Source: an uncultured Akkermansia sp. (GTDB lineage: Bacteria; Verrucomicrobiota; Verrucomicrobiia; Verrucomicrobiales; Akkermansiaceae). Taken from it: a DNA stretch of 25,667 nucleotides. The translations under genes were made by a program, and so were the position numbers. Within the stretch, counting starts at the first letter, position 1. Each line of letters starts with the position of its first letter. The notes beneath the pieces were generated by a model. The model searched no databases. It was not told the DNA's origin and worked only from the letters and a program-made list of their open reading frames with translations. Below, one piece after another: positions 1 through 6,754 of the stretch. The DNA is taken from assembly GCA_904502165.1 (NCBI GenBank), contig CAJGDB010000015.1, positions 1 to 25,667 on the forward strand, given 5' to 3'.

Positions 1-949
1 CGGGGCGGGCTGTGCGCTCCAGCAGGTTTTCGGTAAGCTGCTCCAGCTTGCTGCGGGTCAGCGTGAGCTGGATGTGCTTGGGACCCGTGGCGTCCATGGT
101 GATGAACGGCAGGGAGATATCGTAGCTCTGGGTGGAGGAGAGGGCAATCTTGGCCTTCTCAGCCTCTTCCTTGATGCGCTGCAGAGCGTCCGTCTGCTTG
201 GAGATATCCATGCCCTCGCGGCTCTTGAATTCGGCCAGAATCCAGTTGATGACGGCGTTGTCCCAGTCATCACCACCCAGGTGGGTGTCACCGTCGGAGG
301 CCTTCACTTCGAACACGCCGTCGCCGATTTCCAGCACGGAGATATCGAAGGTACCGCCACCGAGGTCATACACGGCAATCTGCTCGTTGCTGCCCTTATC
401 CAGGCCATAGGCCAGAGCGGCGGCGGTGGGTTCGTTGATGATGCGGCGCACCTTCAGACCGGCAATTTCACCGGCGGCCTTGGTGGCGTTACGCTGAGCA
501 TCGTTAAAGTATGCAGGCACGGTAATCACGGCCTCGGTGATGGTCTCACCCAGCTTGGCCTCGGCATCGGCCTTCAGCTTGCCGAGAATCATGGCGCTGA
601 TTTCCTGCGGGGAGTACACCTTGGTCTCGCCACCCACTTCCACCTGGATGTGGGCATCGCCATTGGCGGCTTCAACGATGGTGTAGGGAACCTTCTTATC
701 GTCGGCAGTCAGCTCTGCGAACTTGCGACCGATGAGGCGCTTGGCAGAGAACACCGTGTTGCGGGGGTTGGTTACAGCCTGGCGCTTGGCAGCCTGGCCT
801 ACGATACGCTCGCCGTTCTTGGTGAAAGCGACGATGGAGGGGGTGGTACGTGCGCCCTCGCTGTTCTCCAGAACAGTGGCCTGCCCGCCTTCCATGACAG
901 CCATGCAGGAGTTCGTCGTACCAAGGTCAATACCGAGTATTTTGCTCAT
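1..949 (-). CDS. dnaK: Chaperone protein DnaK (Hsp70), N-terminal part, cut by window edge
   Basis: ATP-dependent Hsp70 chaperone of the cytoplasm, normally working with DnaJ and GrpE. About 316 residues are visible, covering most of the nucleotide-binding domain; the rest lies beyond base 1. I translated the minus strand directly. It starts MSKILGIDLGTTNS, with the phosphate-1 motif at residues 8-14, NEPTAAALAYG at about 172-182 and DLGGGTFD at about 195-202, all diagnostic of DnaK. The ATG at 947-949 is the only start that gives the canonical N-terminus. The leader just upstream is purine-rich (AGAAAGAAAAC) but has no real Shine-Dalgarno. No hrcA, grpE or dnaJ gene is next to it on the upstream side. 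A sigma-54-type promoter and a hairpin lie in the 5' region. Identification is very secure. Confidence 0.98.
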   Translation of the reverse strand, partial: MSKILGIDLGTTNSCMAVMEGGQATVLENSEGARTTPSIVAFTKNGERIVGQAAKRQAVTNPRNTVFSAKRLIGRKFAELTADDKKVPYTIVEAANGDAHIQVEVGGETKVYSPQEISAMILGKLKADAEAKLGETITEAVITVPAYFNDAQRNATKAAGEIAGLKVRRIINEPTAAALAYGLDKGSNEQIAVYDLGGGTFDISVLEIGDGVFEVKASDGDTHLGGDDWDNAVINWILAEFKSREGMDISKQTDALQRIKEEAEKAKIALSSTQSYDISLPFITMDATGPKHIQLTLTRSKLEQLTENLLERTARP

Positions 950-997
950 GGTTTGTTTTCTTTCTATGTTTTGTTGTTTGTTTTTGAAATCGGATAG

Positions 998-1016
998 GCC
1001 TGCAGGCTTTGCAGGC
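998..1016 (-). other. Small hairpin in the predicted dnaK 5' UTR
   Basis: Inverted repeat GCCTGCA / TGCAGGC (998-1004 and 1010-1016) with a 5-nt loop, about 50 nt upstream of the dnaK ATG and downstream of the predicted transcription start near 1025. It could be an mRNA stability or thermosensing element, but a 7-bp stem alone is weak evidence. Confidence 0.3.
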
Positions 1017-1032
1017 GCTTCTTACCTATACA

Positions 1033-1052
1033 TATTGCAAATGGCGTGCCAA
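1033..1052 (-). promoter_or_regulatory. Sigma-54 (RpoN) -24/-12 promoter of dnaK
   Basis: Read on the minus strand, the sequence is TTGGCACG-N4-TTGCA. It matches every fixed position of the published sigma-54 consensus YTGGCACG-N4-TTGCW. The spacing between the GG and GC dinucleotides is exactly 10 bp, as required, and the four bases before it (AAAG) also fit the extended consensus. The predicted start is near 1025, giving a leader of about 76 nt for dnaK. By hand estimate with equal base frequencies, the 11 fixed plus 2 half-fixed positions would occur about 0.003 times by chance on both strands of this window. A weak sigma-70 reading (TTGGCA at 1047-1052, TATAGG at 1025-1030, 16-bp spacer) overlaps it. 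Confidence 0.7.
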
Positions 1053-1157
1053 CTTTTCCAGAACACGCGGCAAACATCGTGTAATAATTTATATTTAAGC
1101 ACTTAGCAGCGCGTCATATAATTTTTCACCACACTCAGAGAAACGGACAAATAGCGA

Positions 1158-1211
1158 CAAAATGCCGCAGACGCACAAACTGCCGCACCATACCTGCGTC
1201 ATTTTGCCGCA
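1158..1211. repeat. Three TGCCGCA heptamers within a bulged inverted repeat, upstream of dnaK
   Basis: TGCCGCA occurs at 1163-1169, 1181-1187 and 1205-1211; a fourth, inverted copy of its core (TTGCCGC on the minus strand) lies at 1067-1073. The same stretch can fold: 1158-1163 pairs with 1201-1206 and 1170-1175 with 1195-1200. It sits about 140-185 bp upstream of the predicted sigma-54 start, where enhancer-binding proteins usually bind. It also directly follows the stop of the 1241-2005 gene, so a weak terminator is the alternative reading. Confidence 0.4.
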
Positions 1212-1240
1212 GGACTGATTCAAGGAAAAGCAGAGAAAAC

Positions 1241-2005
1241 TCAGCAAGCCTGGTGCTTTCCGCGCGCAGGAAGGAGTTTAATCCACAGCAGCACCAGTAC
1301 CAGCAGCACCGCGCCACCTACACCAAATACAAAATACTTATTCCCCTTTTCAGATATCACGGTTTCCTCCAGCTTTCTGGCCCGTCTACCAGCCACAGCC
1401 GCCGAACAGGCTCTGGGATTCACCATAGCATAAGGGACATGCTGTTTATTCACCTCGATGGAGAGAATGTGCTTGTTGTATGAGGAATACAAGCCCGGAT
1501 AATGCAGGAGAATGCGCCCGCTGGCATCAACCAGCGTAATACCCGGGTTGGAATCAACCATATCCTCCGTGCCATTGGTCAGCACGGTGAGAGCAAGGTA
1601 ATCACGGCCATCCATCGTCACCACATTCCTGTTCTTCTTCAAGCGGGAATAAGACAGCATCTTGTCAGCTCCCCACCGGGCATTCCTCCAGTTACCCACG
1701 ATACCCGAGCGGGTCAGCATCAGCCCGACCTCATACCTATCTGCACAGAACCCGACCAGGCGCTCATCTTCCCGGACATCTCTCAGCTCATCCAGACACA
1801 GCATCAGAGAAACCGAAGAAGTCAATACAGGTATTCCGTTTTTTCCTACTTCATTTCTCTGCAATTTCCTGGCCTCCGGGCTGTAATGCCCCGGATTGCA
1901 TAATGAAGGCTCCGCTTCCTTGACATCAAGCACCAAAGGAGCCAGGAAATACCCGAGTACGCAGACGAGTAGAATAAGGAAAATGGATTGCAGGACAGAT
2001 TTCAT
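1241..2005 (-). CDS. Membrane protein of unknown function with two terminal transmembrane segments (254 aa)
   Basis: I do not recognise a named family. The protein has a hydrophobic segment at about residues 5-27 and a second at about 225-243 followed by a short basic tail. The roughly 195 residues between them would lie together on one side of the membrane, most simply the periplasm, given the hairpin topology. Around residues 160-175 the pattern VDASGRILLHYPG resembles the end of an extracytoplasmic Cache-type sensor domain, but this is only a pattern resemblance. There is no kinase, HAMP or GGDEF domain, so if it senses something it must signal through a partner. The ATG at 2003-2005 is the only good start before the first membrane segment, and there is no Shine-Dalgarno. 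It is divergent from usp and upstream of dnaK, but dnaK appears to have its own promoter. Confidence 0.8.
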   Translation of the reverse strand: MKSVLQSIFLILLVCVLGYFLAPLVLDVKEAEPSLCNPGHYSPEARKLQRNEVGKNGIPVLTSSVSLMLCLDELRDVREDERLVGFCADRYEVGLMLTRSGIVGNWRNARWGADKMLSYSRLKKNRNVVTMDGRDYLALTVLTNGTEDMVDSNPGITLVDASGRILLHYPGLYSSYNKHILSIEVNKQHVPYAMVNPRACSAAVAGRRARKLEETVISEKGNKYFVFGVGGAVLLVLVLLWIKLLPARGKHQAC

Positions 2006-2083
2006 CGAAAAAAGCAGAAAAAAGAGACGGGACAGAAACCGGCATGTGCAGACACTTCACCCCGGTAAGGCTGATAATAGGCA

Positions 2084-2092
2084 AATATAGCA
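2084..2092 (-). promoter_or_regulatory. Extended -10 promoter of the 1241-2005 membrane protein gene
   Basis: The minus strand reads TGCTATATT, the same extended -10 as the HU promoter. No convincing -35 is seen, since the sequence 17 bp upstream is a T-tract. The predicted start is near 2077, leaving a 72-nt leader. Confidence 0.4.
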
Positions 2093-2141
2093 CCAATGAA
2101 AAGAAAAAAAACGCCAGAAGCTTACGCAGAACAAATTATTC

Positions 2142-2170
2142 TTGGCTATCCTTGCGAAGCATGCTAGTAT
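2142..2170 (+). promoter_or_regulatory. Promoter of the usp-ymdB-tcdA operon, predicted leaderless
   Basis: -35 TTGGCT (2142-2147), 17-bp spacer, extended -10 TGC-TAGTAT (2165-2170). Six bases separate the -10 from the ATG at 2177, so transcription should begin at the A of the start codon. Confidence 0.6.
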
Positions 2171-2176
2171 GTGTGC

Positions 2177-2683
2177 ATGGTCAGAATACTAGCAGCAACC
2201 GATTTTTCAGAAGAAGGACAGACTGTACTGGACTTTGCCGCCGAAATGGTGTGCAAGACAGGGGGCAAGATGTACCTCCTCCATGCAGTAGAGCCCTGCA
2301 TCATCGATGCCGCGGGCAGCCTTTCCGGCGGCAGCAGCATGGGCGCCGGAGACATTCCCGGCAACCTGCCCAGCATGGATTTCCAGCGCATGGATGCCTG
2401 CCAGGCCGTGCTTACCATTGCAGATGCCCGAGCCAAGCAACTTGGCGAACAAATCAGCCGCAAATGGGGCATCCCTATCTATGCAAAGGCAGAAGAAAGT
2501 GATGACATTGTGGACTGCGTACACCAGTTCTGCAAGCGCCACAACATCACCCAGCTGGTCATCGGCAACCGCCACCACTCTCTGCTCACCTCCATTCTGC
2601 TGGGCAACACCGCAGAAAAACTGGTACGTGCAGCCAGCATACCGGTAACGGTGGTTCCCTGCGGGCCCAACGCCAAGAACTGA
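2177..2683 (+). CDS. Universal stress protein, UspA family
   Basis: Cytoplasmic single-domain Usp protein of 168 residues, a family that often binds ATP and is linked to stress survival. The N-terminus MVRILAATDFSEEG has the beta-strand plus Asp (D9) typical of the family. The C-terminal nucleotide loop is recognisable but altered. The family pattern is G-x2-G-x9-G-S/T; here it reads GNRH, nine residues, then GN, so the second Gly is His and the Ser/Thr is Asn. ATP binding may therefore differ. I chose the ATG at 2177 over an in-frame GTG at 2171 because the promoter places the transcript start at 2177. The stop overlaps the ymdB start (TGATG), indicating translational coupling. First gene of a five-gene unit. 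Confidence 0.9.
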   Translation: MVRILAATDFSEEGQTVLDFAAEMVCKTGGKMYLLHAVEPCIIDAAGSLSGGSSMGAGDIPGNLPSMDFQRMDACQAVLTIADARAKQLGEQISRKWGIPIYAKAEESDDIVDCVHQFCKRHNITQLVIGNRHHSLLTSILLGNTAEKLVRAASIPVTVVPCGPNAKN

Positions 2684-3471
2684 TGATTATCCTGTTTCTG
2701 GGAGACGTTGTGGGCGAGCCCGGCCGCTGCGCCCTCTACCGGGCCCTGCCTGAACTGACGGCAGAGTACGGGGTGGATGCTGTTGTGGTAAACGGAGAGA
2801 ACGCAGCCGGTGGCAAGGGCATCATTCCGCGACTGGCCCGTGAATTCATGGAAAAGGGTGTGCATGTCATCACCCTGGGAGACCATGTATGGGATCAATC
2901 TGACCTGATTCCCTGGCTGCCCGAGGCCCCGACAGTACTGCGCCCATTCAACCTGCAACCCGGCACCCCCGGGGCAGGAAGCTGCCTGATTGACACCCCT
3001 GCCGGAAAACTGGGAGTCATCTGCCTGCAGGGGAGAACCTTCATGCGCCCTGGTGCAGAAAACCCGTTCACCCAGGGGTACGAGGAAGCCCTCCGGCTGC
3101 GCGAAGCCGGGGCCCGTGCCGTGCTGGTGGATTTTCACGGCGAAACCACGAGCGAAAAGATTGCTATGGGATATCGCATGGACGGCGTTGCCAGCGCCGT
3201 CATCGGCACCCATACGCACGTGCAGACAGCCGATGAACGCATCCTGCCCGGTGGCACAGCTTATATCACCGATGCCGGCATGTGCGGCAGCCGCGACGGA
3301 GTCATCGGGCGCGATGCCGAAAGCGTACTCTACGGGCTCATCACCAACCTGCCCAACCGCTTCCCGATAGCCGGTTTCCCAGCCATGGTGAATGGTGTCG
3401 TGGTAGAGATTGATACCAACGGCAAAGCCACCAGAATAGAACGCATCACCCGCGCATACGACGAAAAATGA
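2683..3471 (+). CDS. ymdB: YmdB-family metallophosphoesterase
   Basis: 262 residues, the normal length for the YmdB family of dimetal phosphodiesterases (2',3'-cyclic nucleotide phosphodiesterase activity in Bacillus). The ligand set is easy to place: D8 in LGDVVG, E39-N40 in NGENAAGG, H68 in GDHVWD, H152 in VDFHGETTSEK, and H177/H179 in GTHTHVQTAD. One departure is visible: the usual Asn of the GNH motif is Asp here (D67). Asp can also bind metal, so activity is probably kept but may be tuned. The gene overlaps the usp stop by one base and the next gene by four (ATGA), so it is co-translated with both. Family assignment is secure; the substrate in this organism is inference. Confidence 0.93.
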   Translation: MIILFLGDVVGEPGRCALYRALPELTAEYGVDAVVVNGENAAGGKGIIPRLAREFMEKGVHVITLGDHVWDQSDLIPWLPEAPTVLRPFNLQPGTPGAGSCLIDTPAGKLGVICLQGRTFMRPGAENPFTQGYEEALRLREAGARAVLVDFHGETTSEKIAMGYRMDGVASAVIGTHTHVQTADERILPGGTAYITDAGMCGSRDGVIGRDAESVLYGLITNLPNRFPIAGFPAMVNGVVVEIDTNGKATRIERITRAYDEK

Positions 3472-4247
3472 TGGATGTGGAACGATTTGGCGGCATTGCC
3501 CGCCTGTACGGAGTAAAACCAGCCGAACGCCTGGCCGGAGCCCGCGTGGCAGTAGTCGGCATTGGCGGCGTAGGCTCCTGGGCCGCGGAAGCCCTTGCCC
3601 GCAGCGGAGTAGGCACAATCATTCTGCTGGATATGGACGACCTGTGCATCACCAACACCAACAGGCAGATCCATGCACTGGAGGGCAACTATGGCCGCAC
3701 CAAAGTAGAAGCCATGGGCGAGCGTCTGCGTGCCATCAACCCCGCTGTACAGGTAGAGGAAGTAATGGCCTTCTATACAGTCGCCAATCCCGAGCGGCTC
3801 TTCGACACGCAGCCGGATATTGTCATTGACGCCATTGACAGCATGCGACCGAAAGCCCACCTCATTGCAGAATGCTACAAACGGCAGATACCGCTTATCA
3901 CCTGCGGTGGCGCGGGCGGCCGCATCAATGCTTCCTGCATAGCTGTGGCAGACCTGGCCCGCAGCGGCGGAGACAACATGCTCTCCCAGCTGCGTAAGAC
4001 ACTCCGCAAGGAATACGGACTGCCGCTTCAGGACAAATGCCCGGAAATCGGCATCCGCTGCGTCTTTTCCCCTGAACGTCCGCGTTTCCCGAAGTGCGAC
4101 GGCACCGTCAGCTGCGAACGCGAAGCCCACCAGAAGGGCGGCATAGGGTGCGCCAGCGGATTCGGTTCTGCCACCCACATTACCGGCACCTTCGGCTTCA
4201 TGATGGCCGGAGAGGCTCTGACGCTTTTAACTCAAGACCACACATGA
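3468..4247 (+). CDS. tcdA: tRNA threonylcarbamoyladenosine dehydratase (TcdA/CsdL, E1-like)
   Basis: E1-like adenylating enzyme that cyclises t6A to ct6A at position 37 of ANN-decoding tRNAs using ATP. 259 residues, close to the family norm. Features seen: the FGGIARLYG start typical of TcdA, the nucleotide loop GIGGVGSW at 31-38, LLDMDD at 53-58 followed by the TNRQ motif, DAIDS, and a C-terminal half ending in the THITGTFGFMMAGEAL helix. The first ATG (3468) overlaps the ymdB stop as ATGA; a second ATG follows directly at 3471 and either could be used. Its 3' end overlaps the methyltransferase gene as ATGA. An RNA-modifying role fits the RNA methyltransferase immediately downstream. Confidence 0.92.
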   Translation: MMDVERFGGIARLYGVKPAERLAGARVAVVGIGGVGSWAAEALARSGVGTIILLDMDDLCITNTNRQIHALEGNYGRTKVEAMGERLRAINPAVQVEEVMAFYTVANPERLFDTQPDIVIDAIDSMRPKAHLIAECYKRQIPLITCGGAGGRINASCIAVADLARSGGDNMLSQLRKTLRKEYGLPLQDKCPEIGIRCVFSPERPRFPKCDGTVSCEREAHQKGGIGCASGFGSATHITGTFGFMMAGEALTLLTQDHT

Positions 4248-4840
4248 AATTCAACGACCGCACAGCACGCGCCAACAAACATACCGCCAAAAGCGAAACA
4301 CGATTCGAAAAGAAGCCCGCTGCCACCATTGTTGTAAAACCCCGTCCCGAGGGTGAGCTGCAGGACATCCTGGCAGAGCACCCCCAGGGGCTCTACCTGG
4401 TGCTGGACTGCGTGCAGGACCCGCATAACCTGGGAGCCATTCTCCGCACAGCAGATGGAGCCGGCGTAGCCGCCGTCATCGCACCAAAGGATAAATCTGT
4501 CGGCATCACAGAAACCGTGCTACGCGTCTCCGTAGGGGCTGCAGAAAATGTACCCTTTGTCCAGGTAACCAACCTGGCCCGCACCATGAAGCAGATGAAG
4601 GATGCCGGGGTATGGTTTGTAGGCACATCGGACCACGGCGACCGCTCACTCTACGATATTGACTTCAAAGGCGGCATTGCCCTGGTCATGGGAGCCGAGG
4701 GAGATGGTATGCGCCGCCTCACAGAAGAGAACTGCGATTTCCTTGTACGTATCCCCATGGCGGGAAAAGTTCCCTGTCTGAATGTCTCCGTTGCCACCGG
4801 TGTGTGCCTGTACGAAGCCGTGCGCCAGCGCAACCTCTGA
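4244..4840 (+). CDS. SpoU/TrmH-family RNA 2'-O-methyltransferase, short form
   Basis: 198-residue SPOUT methyltransferase using S-adenosylmethionine. The three SpoU motifs are present: motif 1 DPHNLGAILRTAD (59-71, with N62 and R68), motif 2 VMGAEGDGM (148-156), and motif 3 around residues 170-191 (IPMAGKVPCLNVSVATG), where the usual SLN is CLN. RlmB-type enzymes are about 240-250 residues with an L30e-like substrate-binding domain in front. Here only about 50 Lys/Arg-rich residues precede the catalytic fold, so that domain is missing. The target (23S rRNA or tRNA) cannot be told. The ATG at 4244 sits inside ATGA shared with the tcdA stop, which decides the start; a longer in-frame reading from 4094 overlaps tcdA and is rejected. 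Confidence 0.9.
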   Translation: MKFNDRTARANKHTAKSETRFEKKPAATIVVKPRPEGELQDILAEHPQGLYLVLDCVQDPHNLGAILRTADGAGVAAVIAPKDKSVGITETVLRVSVGAAENVPFVQVTNLARTMKQMKDAGVWFVGTSDHGDRSLYDIDFKGGIALVMGAEGDGMRRLTEENCDFLVRIPMAGKVPCLNVSVATGVCLYEAVRQRNL

Positions 4841-4865
4841 TTTTCCAGCCTGTTTCTGACTGTCC

Positions 4866-5675
4866 ATGAGCTGCATCATCGACATAGAGCCTCCTGCGGG
4901 CAGCCTGGTGCGGTTTATTTCAGACCTGCACCTGGGTCATGAGCGCTGTGAAGCCCCGGCGGTGGCCGATTTAGCCCCGCTGCTGCAAGGGGCCGACTTT
5001 CTGGTCGTGGTGGGAGACCTGGCAGAAACACGCCGCTGCGACTGGCAGAAACGCGGCATGGCGGCCCGCGAAGAACTCCGCGCGCTCTGCCGGGAACACG
5101 GTGTCCGCCTGGTCGAAATCTCCGGTAATCACGACCCGGATACCCCCGCCCTGCTGGCCCGTTTCTGGGGCGGCAGAGTCATCGCTATGCATGGGCATGC
5201 CCTGTACAAGGAAGTAGCCCCCTGGAGCTGGGAATACCTGCGGAACAAACAGGCCTGCCGGGAACTCATCCGGCAATACCCGGATGCCGACACCCGGCTC
5301 GAAAGCCGCCTGGAGCTTTCCCGCACCATGTGCCAGCTCACCCCGCCCATTCTGCGGCGGGAGGGCATCAGCAATCCGCTTCTGCGCGGATTCATGCACT
5401 GTTTCTGGCCGCCGCAGCGCCCGCTCGGCATCGTCATGAGCTGGCTTACCTGCGCCCGCCGCTGCGAGCATTTTGCCCGGCAATTCTTCCCGCAGGCCGA
5501 GGTAGTCATCTTCGGGCACATGCATCGTTCCGGCAACTGGCGGTTCGGCCGGCGCTGCATCCTGAACACAGGCGCATGGTTCCGGCATGCAACGCCGTAT
5601 GTGATTGATATGCGGGATGCTCGGGTGATTAGCTACAAAATGGTTACTGAAATACAGGGTAAACGCAAAAACTGA
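4866..5675 (+). CDS. Calcineurin-like metallophosphoesterase, LpxH-like
   Basis: 269 residues with the full dimetal set of the superfamily: DLHLG (D20, H22), GDLAE (D51), GNHD (88-90), H109/H111 in HGHALY, and GHMH (H218, H220). This arrangement resembles UDP-2,3-diacylglucosamine diphosphatase (LpxH), but an insert at about 120-190 with many Arg and Trp residues makes the substrate uncertain. Lipid A assembly or another phosphoester are both possible. It starts 25 nt after the methyltransferase stop with no promoter or terminator between, so it is probably the last gene of the usp operon. A T8 run (5679-5686) follows the stop, but I found no strong hairpin before it. Confidence 0.85.
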   Translation: MSCIIDIEPPAGSLVRFISDLHLGHERCEAPAVADLAPLLQGADFLVVVGDLAETRRCDWQKRGMAAREELRALCREHGVRLVEISGNHDPDTPALLARFWGGRVIAMHGHALYKEVAPWSWEYLRNKQACRELIRQYPDADTRLESRLELSRTMCQLTPPILRREGISNPLLRGFMHCFWPPQRPLGIVMSWLTCARRCEHFARQFFPQAEVVIFGHMHRSGNWRFGRRCILNTGAWFRHATPYVIDMRDARVISYKMVTEIQGKRKN

Positions 5676-5706
5676 CGATTTTTTTTGAAAGAATTGCATT
5701 TAGTGC

Positions 5707-5735
5707 TTGCGTTGAGGATTTTAGGATGCTATATT
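5707..5735 (+). promoter_or_regulatory. Promoter of the HU gene
   Basis: -35 TTGCGT (5707-5712), 17-bp spacer, extended -10 TGC-TATATT (5730-5735). Predicted start near 5742, giving a 19-nt leader without a Shine-Dalgarno. Confidence 0.6.
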
Positions 5736-5760
5736 CCACCCGTTACCGCAATCTCTTATT

Positions 5761-6027
5761 ATGAACAAGACTCAGCTCATCGACGCCATCCAGAAGGAAC
5801 TCGGCCCGGACGCTACCAAGAAGTGCGCCGCCGAGGCTCTGAACGCCACCCTTGCCGCCATCACCAAGGCTGTAGCCACGGAGAAGGTTCAGCTTGTAGG
5901 TTTCGGCACTTTTGAAACCAAGAAGCGCCCTGCCCGCACCGGCCGCAACCCCCGCACCGGCGAGACCATGACCATTCCCGCCAGCAGCGTGGTAAGCTTC
6001 AAGGCTTCCTCCTCCCTCAAGGGCTAA
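5761..6027 (+). CDS. HU-family DNA-binding protein
   Basis: Small nucleoid protein that bends and compacts DNA as a dimer. 88 residues, a standard HU length. Seen: N-terminal MNKTQLIDAI, then GFGTF (47-51), the DNA-binding arm with R-x-GRNPRTG (59-67), IPA (72-74) and the closing FK-x4-LK. HU versus IHF cannot be settled from one gene, but the start without extension and the even Lys spread favour HU. It has its own promoter and a strong terminator, so it is monocistronic, as expected of an abundant protein. Confidence 0.97.
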   Translation: MNKTQLIDAIQKELGPDATKKCAAEALNATLAAITKAVATEKVQLVGFGTFETKKRPARTGRNPRTGETMTIPASSVVSFKASSSLKG

Positions 6028-6051
6028 GCCTTCTGATAAAACCATTTAAGC

Positions 6052-6083
6052 AAAACCCCGGTTCCATCAGGAACCGGGGTTTT
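6052..6083. terminator. Bidirectional terminator between HU and bioD
   Basis: Perfect 14-bp stem, AAAACCCCGGTTCC (6052-6065) with its complement at 6070-6083, loop ATCA. The stem ends in T4 on the plus strand and T4 on the minus strand, so it can stop both convergent units. Confidence 0.92.
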
Positions 6084-6108
6084 CTGCATCCTGCCGAAGC
6101 AAAGAAAC

Positions 6109-6747
6109 TCAGATGAGGACAGCGGCGGCATCCAGCTCATCATCACCCTGAATCAGCTCAGCCACAACCGGCACACCGGTATATTCCTCAATCATGGCCC
6201 GGTTTGTAACAGCTGCGGTATCCCATTCCTCCCCCTGCTGATTCAGAATAATACCACGGCACTCCAGACCACGCTCCCGAATAGAACGCACTGTCATGAG
6301 CGCCTGGCTCACCGCGCCCTGGCGGTTGCTCACCACCAGCAACACCGGAAAACGAAGCTCCGCAGCCAGGTCTGCCATAGTCTTTCCGGAACAAAGCGGA
6401 GTCTCCCAACCACCGACACCCTCCACCAGCAACGTATCATACCCGGTTACCAGGGCTCTGCAGCTGGAAACAAGCGCCTCCACATCAACCTTGCGGTGTT
6501 CAAAATCAGCCCCCACCCGCGGATCTGCCATAGTGCGAAGGTAGAGCGGGTTAATGGAATCAAGCGGCATAGCAGGCTGCCCTGCAGCCTCGCGCATGGC
6601 TCGCAGCTCCTTGCGATCACCGCAGGAAACAAGCTTGCAGCCCATGGTGGCCACACCCTGCCGGGTCAGATTCCGCAACAAGGCACACACCACATGTGTC
6701 TTGCCCACGCCCACATCCGTTCCTGCAATAAAATATGCATTCTCCAT
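6109..6747 (-). CDS. bioD: ATP-dependent dethiobiotin synthetase
   Basis: Cytoplasmic enzyme forming the ureido ring of dethiobiotin from DAPA, CO2 and ATP, the penultimate step of biotin synthesis. 212 residues. Walker A GTDVGVGKT at 9-17, the substrate-loop Lys K38 (KLVSCG, where many homologues have KPVxSG), and VEGVGGWETPL at 108-118 are visible. I place the start at the ATG 6745-6747, seven bases after the stop of the upstream microprotein, because it gives the family N-terminus. The ORF can be extended to 6786, but that overlaps the upstream gene by 32 nt. No other biotin gene is in the window. It is the last gene of the cdaA unit and ends at the HU/bioD terminator. Confidence 0.92.
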   Translation of the reverse strand: MENAYFIAGTDVGVGKTHVVCALLRNLTRQGVATMGCKLVSCGDRKELRAMREAAGQPAMPLDSINPLYLRTMADPRVGADFEHRKVDVEALVSSCRALVTGYDTLLVEGVGGWETPLCSGKTMADLAAELRFPVLLVVSNRQGAVSQALMTVRSIRERGLECRGIILNQQGEEWDTAAVTNRAMIEEYTGVPVVAELIQGDDELDAAAVLI

Positions 6748-6754
6748 AAAAATC

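Noticed and set aside
74..997. 307-codon plus-strand ORF
   Set aside because: Antisense shadow of dnaK; low-complexity Gly/His/Leu composition and no family match, while the minus strand encodes a perfect DnaK.
1093..1110. CIRCE-like half-site (AAGCACTTAGCAG) upstream of dnaK
   Set aside because: Lacks the second inverted half at 9-bp spacing and does not match TTAGCACTC, so HrcA control is not supported.
5679..5686. T8 run after the metallophosphoesterase gene
   Set aside because: No stable hairpin immediately before it, so an intrinsic terminator is not claimed; the HU promoter begins 20 bp on.
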